Positions 41,311 to 45,494 of a stretch of DNA of 45,494 nt are shown here, one piece after another. This stretch comes from an uncultured Bacteroidales bacterium (GTDB lineage: Bacteria > Bacteroidota > Bacteroidia > Bacteroidales > UBA932). Where the stretch lies: assembly GCA_910585445.1 (NCBI GenBank), contig CAJUEK010000015.1:1-45494 (forward strand). Direction: 5' to 3'. The translations under genes and the position numbers were made by a program. Each line of letters begins with the position of its first letter. The stretch's first letter is position 1. The notes under the pieces were generated by a model. That model was given only the letters and a program-made list of their open reading frames with translations. It searched no databases and had not been told where the DNA came from.

Positions 41311-41730
41311 ACTTTACAATCTGCTCTTTTCCATGTTTTCCGTTATCACGAACTCCTTCTCAAAGCCGTTTTCAATTTCACGGATATCCGATAGTGCATG
41401 CAAATCCAATATAGATATTATGACATGGTTGTGATACGGTGAAGACAGCATCAGCGAGTCACAATGGAAAAAATATATTTTATCTTCTTCGAAAGTCAAA
41501 GCCGGAAGTACAATCATCGTCCAATACCCATAGCTACTGTCAGGTGCCAGGCTTATGCTTTGCTGATTCTGCCATTTATATGAAGTGATTTCTACCGGCA
41601 CGTCAAGACTGTTCGTAACGATAAACCTGCTGTATGGATTCACAACTGGCCATCCGTCAAGGATTTCTGGTTTCTCACAAGAAACCAGTGAAGATAATGC
41701 CAGTACGAATAATAAAATACTTCTTTTCAT
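40911..41730. repeat. 420-bp-period tandem duplication of a lipoprotein gene
   Basis: 40911-41310 and 41331-41730 align without gaps. By eye I count seven mismatches in 400 bp, and 334 bp in a row (40941-41274) are identical. Five mismatches lie at the gene 3' ends and two near the 5' ends, which leave the protein unchanged. Confidence 0.95.
41314..41730 (-). CDS. Small lipoprotein, tandem copy 2
   Basis: A 138-aa lipoprotein with the same signal peptide (Cys18) and mature sequence as copy 1. It differs only in its C-terminus (ends KEFVITENMEKSRL). It starts 10 bases after the zincin-like gene. The almost perfect match to copy 1 means the duplication is recent or maintained by gene conversion. 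Function unknown. If the neighbour is a protease, a partner, substrate or inhibitor role is conceivable but there is no direct evidence. Confidence 0.82.
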   Translation of the reverse strand: MKRSILLFVLALSSLVSCEKPEILDGWPVVNPYSRFIVTNSLDVPVEITSYKWQNQQSISLAPDSSYGYWTMIVLPALTFEEDKIYFFHCDSLMLSSPYHNHVIISILDLHALSDIREIENGFEKEFVITENMEKSRL

Positions 41731-41740
41731 CGTTGTCCGT

Positions 41741-43339
41741 TTAATATTTCATCCAATAGGTAAAGCTCTCCGATATGGCCTGCTGCTGCCCCTCAGCCTT
41801 TGGCGAAGACAGCACACGGCTCTGAAATTCGTTCCACGAAGTACTGCTTCTCACCATCTCTTCTAATTCAGGAGCCGTAAAGCCTGTAACTTTATCATAA
41901 TAGCCTAATTCCGCACTACCTTGGTTCTGCAAGTATTCTCCATTAATCCAAGTCGCACTATAAACCGAGTACTTGTATCCATAGCCATCAATCAAATCCT
42001 GTATAATACCAGTATATGATTGACGAGTATAGTCAGGAATATATGACTGGTATTCATTTTTAGACAGGAACCATTCCACTCCCATCGCAAAAGATTCGAC
42101 GAGTTCCGTCGATGTCTCATCAAATTTTGAGTTAGAACGCCAATGTGACGCATGTGCTAATTCATGAATCATAGTAGCATGAATAAGCCAAGTGGGACGC
42201 TCAGAATTATTAGACCGCAATTTATAAATTTTCACTATTGGTCTATCTGGAAATATCCAATTGTCTTTAACATAATGACTACCTGCAACATTGCCATTAG
42301 AACTATTCTGTGCCTGAATAACAAGCCTATACGATTTGTCACTCCTCATAGGAGGGCGGCGCAACCCATAAATATTTCCATAATAATAAACAATGGCCGC
42401 ACGGCTGATATTGGCATAAAAACAAGACTCGCTGTCAGCATATGACTTGTCCAGGCTACCCTTATAGTTACTATATTTATAAATCACCTCTGTCTTTGTA
42501 CCATTCTCACGAATTTCAAAATCAGTGCGGCTGAAATGTATTTCATATGTAAAAGCATATCTGAATGAATCCGATGACACAAAATATCCATTTCTGTCAC
42601 AATGCGTATAAGAACTATGAGTCGCACGTGCTGTTTTTATGCTCAACCCCTCAACTCCACGATAAGTTCCAGAGTCTTTATCATAAAAAACGACTCGTCC
42701 TGAAGGAGTAACTTTCCCTGCCTTTGTTTCCATAACTTTCTCCAATGGCTGCCCGCAGAGTTCGTAAGCTTTCTCTTCTATAGCTGCATTCAAAAATTCC
42801 GGAAATTGTTCTGAGGATTTAGTTCCTGTTTCCGGAGACCAAATATCATACAATATATCATAAGGACATTTGATCGCCGACAAGTCATATTCGACCGGAA
42901 CATAGGCCCACTGATAAGGGAATTCTCCCGTCATAAACCTCTGATCCGGCACAACGAATCCATCAGAAACCTCGTAATCAAGAGGATAAGAAAACAGGTC
43001 TATATCATCAGTTGCTTTTATACAGCAAAACTCATCATCATTGCCAGGCTTGAAAGCCACATAATGGTGAGTCGCCACGATATCCTCCGCACTATACCCT
43101 GCTCTTGTTTTATAGTCCAATTGTGAAAATGCATCTTTTACTATATCCAAAGACAAAGGGTTAGGAATCTGTTCACCTACTATAGCATAGGTAAGCTCAG
43201 CTGATGAGATCTCATAAAAAGAAGCGGACTCAGGACAAGAGAGTTCCATTGAATCCTTATTGTCGCAGGAAGCGAATAAAGACAACCCGACCAAAAGGAT
43301 TGTACATTTAAATATCACATATAAGTTTTTCATAATCAC
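41741..43339 (-). CDS. Zincin-like lipoprotein (HExxH)
   Basis: A 532-aa lipoprotein (MIMKNLYVIFKCTILLVGLSLFASC, lipobox FASC). The N-terminal 370 residues have no recognised domain. A zinc-peptidase motif HELAH lies at 392-396, followed by ASHWRSNSKFDETSTELVESFAMGVEW, where Glu412 or Glu415 could be the third ligand, as in gluzincins. The gene is visibly richer in A+T than its neighbours, suggesting acquisition. A MKN start six bases in (43333) is equally possible. It leads an operon with two tandem lipoprotein genes. The likely location is the outer membrane or surface; the substrate is unknown. Confidence 0.75.
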   Translation of the reverse strand: MIMKNLYVIFKCTILLVGLSLFASCDNKDSMELSCPESASFYEISSAELTYAIVGEQIPNPLSLDIVKDAFSQLDYKTRAGYSAEDIVATHHYVAFKPGNDDEFCCIKATDDIDLFSYPLDYEVSDGFVVPDQRFMTGEFPYQWAYVPVEYDLSAIKCPYDILYDIWSPETGTKSSEQFPEFLNAAIEEKAYELCGQPLEKVMETKAGKVTPSGRVVFYDKDSGTYRGVEGLSIKTARATHSSYTHCDRNGYFVSSDSFRYAFTYEIHFSRTDFEIRENGTKTEVIYKYSNYKGSLDKSYADSESCFYANISRAAIVYYYGNIYGLRRPPMRSDKSYRLVIQAQNSSNGNVAGSHYVKDNWIFPDRPIVKIYKLRSNNSERPTWLIHATMIHELAHASHWRSNSKFDETSTELVESFAMGVEWFLSKNEYQSYIPDYTRQSYTGIIQDLIDGYGYKYSVYSATWINGEYLQNQGSAELGYYDKVTGFTAPELEEMVRSSTSWNEFQSRVLSSPKAEGQQQAISESFTYWMKY

Positions 43340-43354
43340 AGATTAAGTATTATG

Positions 43355-43362
43355 CAAATGTA
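43355..43362 (-). promoter_or_regulatory. -7 box for the zincin-lipoprotein operon
   Basis: Read leftward it is TACATTTG, matching TAnnTTTG, 16 bases before the ATG. The -33 element is unclear. Confidence 0.45.
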
Positions 43363-43450
43363 ACATTTAAATCATTATTTGCAAGGAATAATGAAACACT
43401 TATACACGACGGCTTCAAAATTTCGCTTTCAATATGCCGCAAAAACCGTT

Positions 43451-44764
43451 TTACTGGCGGGTGATGCGGGCGCCGAGGGCGTTCAGGCGGAGGTCTATGT
43501 CTTCGTAGCCGCGATCTATCTGCTCTATATTGCTGATTACGCTTGTGCCTTTGGCGGACATGGCGGCAATCAGCATGGCGATTCCGGCACGGATGTCCGG
43601 AGAGGTCATGTTGCCGGCACGCAGGCTGTAATGGTGGTCATGGCCTATCACCACGGCCCTGTGAGGGTCGCACAAGATAATCTGCGCTCCCATGTCAATC
43701 AGCTTATCGACAAAGAAAAGGCGGCTCTCGAACATCTTCTGGTGAATCAGGACACTGCCCTTGCACTGGATGGCCATCACAAGCATCACGCTCAGAAGGT
43801 CAGGGGTGAGTCCAGGCCACGGAGCATCCGCAAGCGTCATTATAGACCCGTCCATAAACGAATCAATCACATAGCTTTCCTGCTCCGGCACATATATGTC
43901 ATCCCCGCGCTGCTCCAGCTGCACCCCAAGACGGCGGAAACATTCCGGAATAATGCCGAGATTCTCATAAGAGACATCCTTTATGGTTATCGCACTCTTG
44001 TTCATGGCAGCCATGCCTATGAAAGACCCGACCTCAATCATATCAGGAAGGATAACATGTTCCGCACCGTGCAAGCTCTTAACGCCGCGTATCTTCAGAA
44101 GATTCGAGCCTATGCCTTCAATCTGCGCCCCCATGGCAACAAGCAGCCTCGCAAGCTGCTGCACATACGGCTCACAGGCCGCGTTGTAAATCGTAGTCTC
44201 CCCTTCCGCAAGCACAGAAGCCATGAGAATATTCGCAGTACCCGTCACCGACGCCTCATCCAGAAGCATATACTGCCCCTTCAGATGACGCCCCTGGGGG
44301 ACATGCAGGAAAAACGCCTTCCTTGACGGGTCATAGTCATGTTCCGCACCGAGCTTCATCATTCCCTGGATATGCGTATCGACCCTGCGGCGTCCGATCT
44401 TGTCACCTCCCGGCTTCGGGAAATATGCCTGTCCGAAACGCGCAAGAAGAGGTCCGACAACCATTACGGAACCGCGCAACTTGGCACACTTGGCAACAAA
44501 GTCCGCGCTTGAGACATACTCCCTGTCAATATTGTCAGCCTTGAAAACATATACGCCCTTGTCAAGCCTTGTGACGGAAACACCCATGCCCTCAAGCAGG
44601 AGAATAAGATTCTTTATGTCAAGAATCTCCGGAATATTGGAGATTTTAACCTCTTCCGACGTGAGAAGCACAGCACTTATCACCTGCAGCGCCTCATTCT
44701 TTGCCCCTTGCGGACGGATTACTCCACTGAGCTTATGCCCGCCCTCTACTACGAATGAACTCAT
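43451..44764 (-). CDS. murA: UDP-N-acetylglucosamine 1-carboxyvinyltransferase (Asp form)
   Basis: Catalyses the first committed step of peptidoglycan synthesis, adding enolpyruvate from PEP to UDP-GlcNAc. The 437-aa protein opens MSSFVVEGGHKLSGVIRPQGAKN with the conserved Lys22-Asn23. The catalytic loop reads PGGDKIGRRRVDTH, so the usual Cys115 (E. coli) is Asp121. Asp-type MurA enzymes are active but resist fosfomycin, as known from mycobacteria and others. I chose the ATG at 44764 rather than 44848 because it places the conserved start correctly. It is a single gene with its own upstream -7 box. Confidence 0.95.
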   Translation of the reverse strand: MSSFVVEGGHKLSGVIRPQGAKNEALQVISAVLLTSEEVKISNIPEILDIKNLILLLEGMGVSVTRLDKGVYVFKADNIDREYVSSADFVAKCAKLRGSVMVVGPLLARFGQAYFPKPGGDKIGRRRVDTHIQGMMKLGAEHDYDPSRKAFFLHVPQGRHLKGQYMLLDEASVTGTANILMASVLAEGETTIYNAACEPYVQQLARLLVAMGAQIEGIGSNLLKIRGVKSLHGAEHVILPDMIEVGSFIGMAAMNKSAITIKDVSYENLGIIPECFRRLGVQLEQRGDDIYVPEQESYVIDSFMDGSIMTLADAPWPGLTPDLLSVMLVMAIQCKGSVLIHQKMFESRLFFVDKLIDMGAQIILCDPHRAVVIGHDHHYSLRAGNMTSPDIRAGIAMLIAAMSAKGTSVISNIEQIDRGYEDIDLRLNALGARITRQ

Positions 44765-44827
44765 ATATCGTTTTATCTTACAAACTACTTGTTTCGGCCG
44801 GGAGCTGCAAGGCATCAGGCCTAAATG

Positions 44828-44835
44828 CAAAAATA
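44828..44835 (-). promoter_or_regulatory. -7 box for murA
   Basis: Read leftward it is TATTTTTG, matching TAnnTTTG, 64 bases before the murA ATG. No good -33 element was seen. Confidence 0.5.
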
Positions 44836-44963
44836 AGAAACTTTTCATTAAAAACCTATCGCAACATCGCTTTCAGATGACTGCACGCGCCATATCCAGC
44901 CTGACATATTTTTATTTGGATTTCTATCTGATTTTTCTTAACTTACCGGATATTTGACATCTT

Positions 44964-45446
44964 ATGAAAATTTCAAGAAAACTTATAATCATCATTGCCG
45001 TCATCGGAATTTCAGGGCTCGCACAATGCTGTGCCCCACATCCGCAAACTTGCACGGATGAATTTCCGGCACGATGGATATTCATGGAAAGGAACACTAC
45101 TCTTTATGCCGGCAACTGGACGGCTGACAGACATTTCATCAACACAATGAACGGCTCTCCTGCACAAATCACAGCAGTCAGGGACAAAAGCCGGGAAACA
45201 ATACCTTTTTATTATGAAGATGTCAACGGAAGCCCGTTTGTCGGCACGCTCTGCGAAAATGACTTTCTGCTTTTCAGCGTTCCGGTAAAAAACTTGGGGA
45301 AAGGCAGCAACATAGAAATTGAAGCTGTGCTTATCAGCAGTTCAGATTCTCCCAAATACTTCATTATTGAATATCTGGAAGCCGGAAAATGGAAAAGTAT
45401 TCCGGAAAATCTAAGGCCCATCCCTGAGAAGCCATATCTTAAATAA
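44964..45446 (+). CDS. Small lipoprotein of unknown function
   Basis: A 160-aa predicted lipoprotein. The N-terminus MKISRKLIIIIAVIGISGLAQC gives a lipobox LAQC, with Cys22 as the lipidation site and Cys23 beside it. The mature part has ARWIFMERNTTLYAGNWTADRHF, then a beta-rich C-terminal half ending FIIEYLEAGKWKSIPENL. The last section recalls the first strands of glycan- or galactose-binding-like domains in Bacteroidota surface proteins, though this is a guess. It could be the surviving front part of a longer gene. It is oriented away from murA. The window ends 48 bases later. Confidence 0.65.
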   Translation: MKISRKLIIIIAVIGISGLAQCCAPHPQTCTDEFPARWIFMERNTTLYAGNWTADRHFINTMNGSPAQITAVRDKSRETIPFYYEDVNGSPFVGTLCENDFLLFSVPVKNLGKGSNIEIEAVLISSSDSPKYFIIEYLEAGKWKSIPENLRPIPEKPYLK

Positions 45447-45494
45447 CGTCAGTTCGACGAAATTAAGTTATTAATTATTAGTAAAATAGCAATA

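Noticed and set aside
43379..44326. A 315-codon plus-strand frame opposite murA.
   Set aside because: It is antisense to murA and has no independent motif or promoter support.

Overview
The window looks like the chromosome of a Bacteroidales bacterium. Promoters have the Bacteroidota form (TTTG, about 20 bp, TAnnTTTG). There are no strong Shine-Dalgarno sequences. The short lipoproteins carry Bacteroidota-style signal peptides. The conserved proteins are Bacteroidota variants: a DksA-like protein with a degenerate zinc finger, a DUF4783 protein, MurA with Asp in place of the catalytic Cys, and a REC-AAA+ regulator without a DNA-binding domain. Genus cannot be fixed from sequence reading alone.

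Layout. At the left, a minus-strand ileS-dksA-lspA operon (135-4692) ends at a terminator. A 400-bp gap filled with an unusual hairpin-rich repeat array separates it from cvpA-tsaB (5101-6313). Behind tsaB is a small lipoprotein cassette (6384-6949), which includes one broken gene. It is bounded by two copies of the tsaB 3' end. A long minus-strand gene run spans 7011-22862: xseA-xseB, then a glycogen block (branching enzyme, debranching enzyme, GT4 glucosyltransferase, GH57 enzyme, and a glycogen synthase-phosphorylase fusion), then ribF, a small membrane protein, greA, a HIT protein and a thioredoxin-fold lipoprotein. The gaps are so small that it may be one transcription unit. Rightward come engB-prs-(81-aa protein)-der (22999-26156), a DUF4783 gene, rlmH with a very large NtrY-like histidine kinase, and its likely response regulator convergent and overlapping by 4 bp (31000). 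Then follow cmk-ispH, efp, the leftward dnaX-lptB pair, and a secreted protein-M16 peptidase-O-methyltransferase operon. An AT-rich accessory island (40900-43339) holds a zincin-like lipoprotein and two almost identical tandem lipoprotein genes. murA and one more secreted protein close the window.

How the genes work together. Most of the window is housekeeping: translation (ileS, efp, tsaB, rlmH, der, engB), transcription (greA, dksA), DNA replication and repair (dnaX, xseAB), envelope (lspA, murA, lptB) and cofactors or nucleotides (ribF, ispH, prs, cmk). The glycogen block can build, branch, debranch and phosphorolyse storage glucan.

Most notable. A family of intergenic repeats occurs at four loci (4753-5095, 26836-26924, 32183-32345, 37947-38031). 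Each unit combines a CAAATATAG box, a long hairpin whose arms change in a compensatory way between copies, a GCCGAGGC-like spacer and a small TGTGC-GAA-GCACA hairpin. The gene-proximal box reads as a TATATTTG promoter -7 element for the adjacent gene at three loci. I do not recognise it as a named element. Other points of interest are the tsaB-tail duplication around a lipoprotein cassette, the recent tandem lipoprotein duplication beside the zincin, the opposing-activity glycogen fusion, and the convergent two-component pair.
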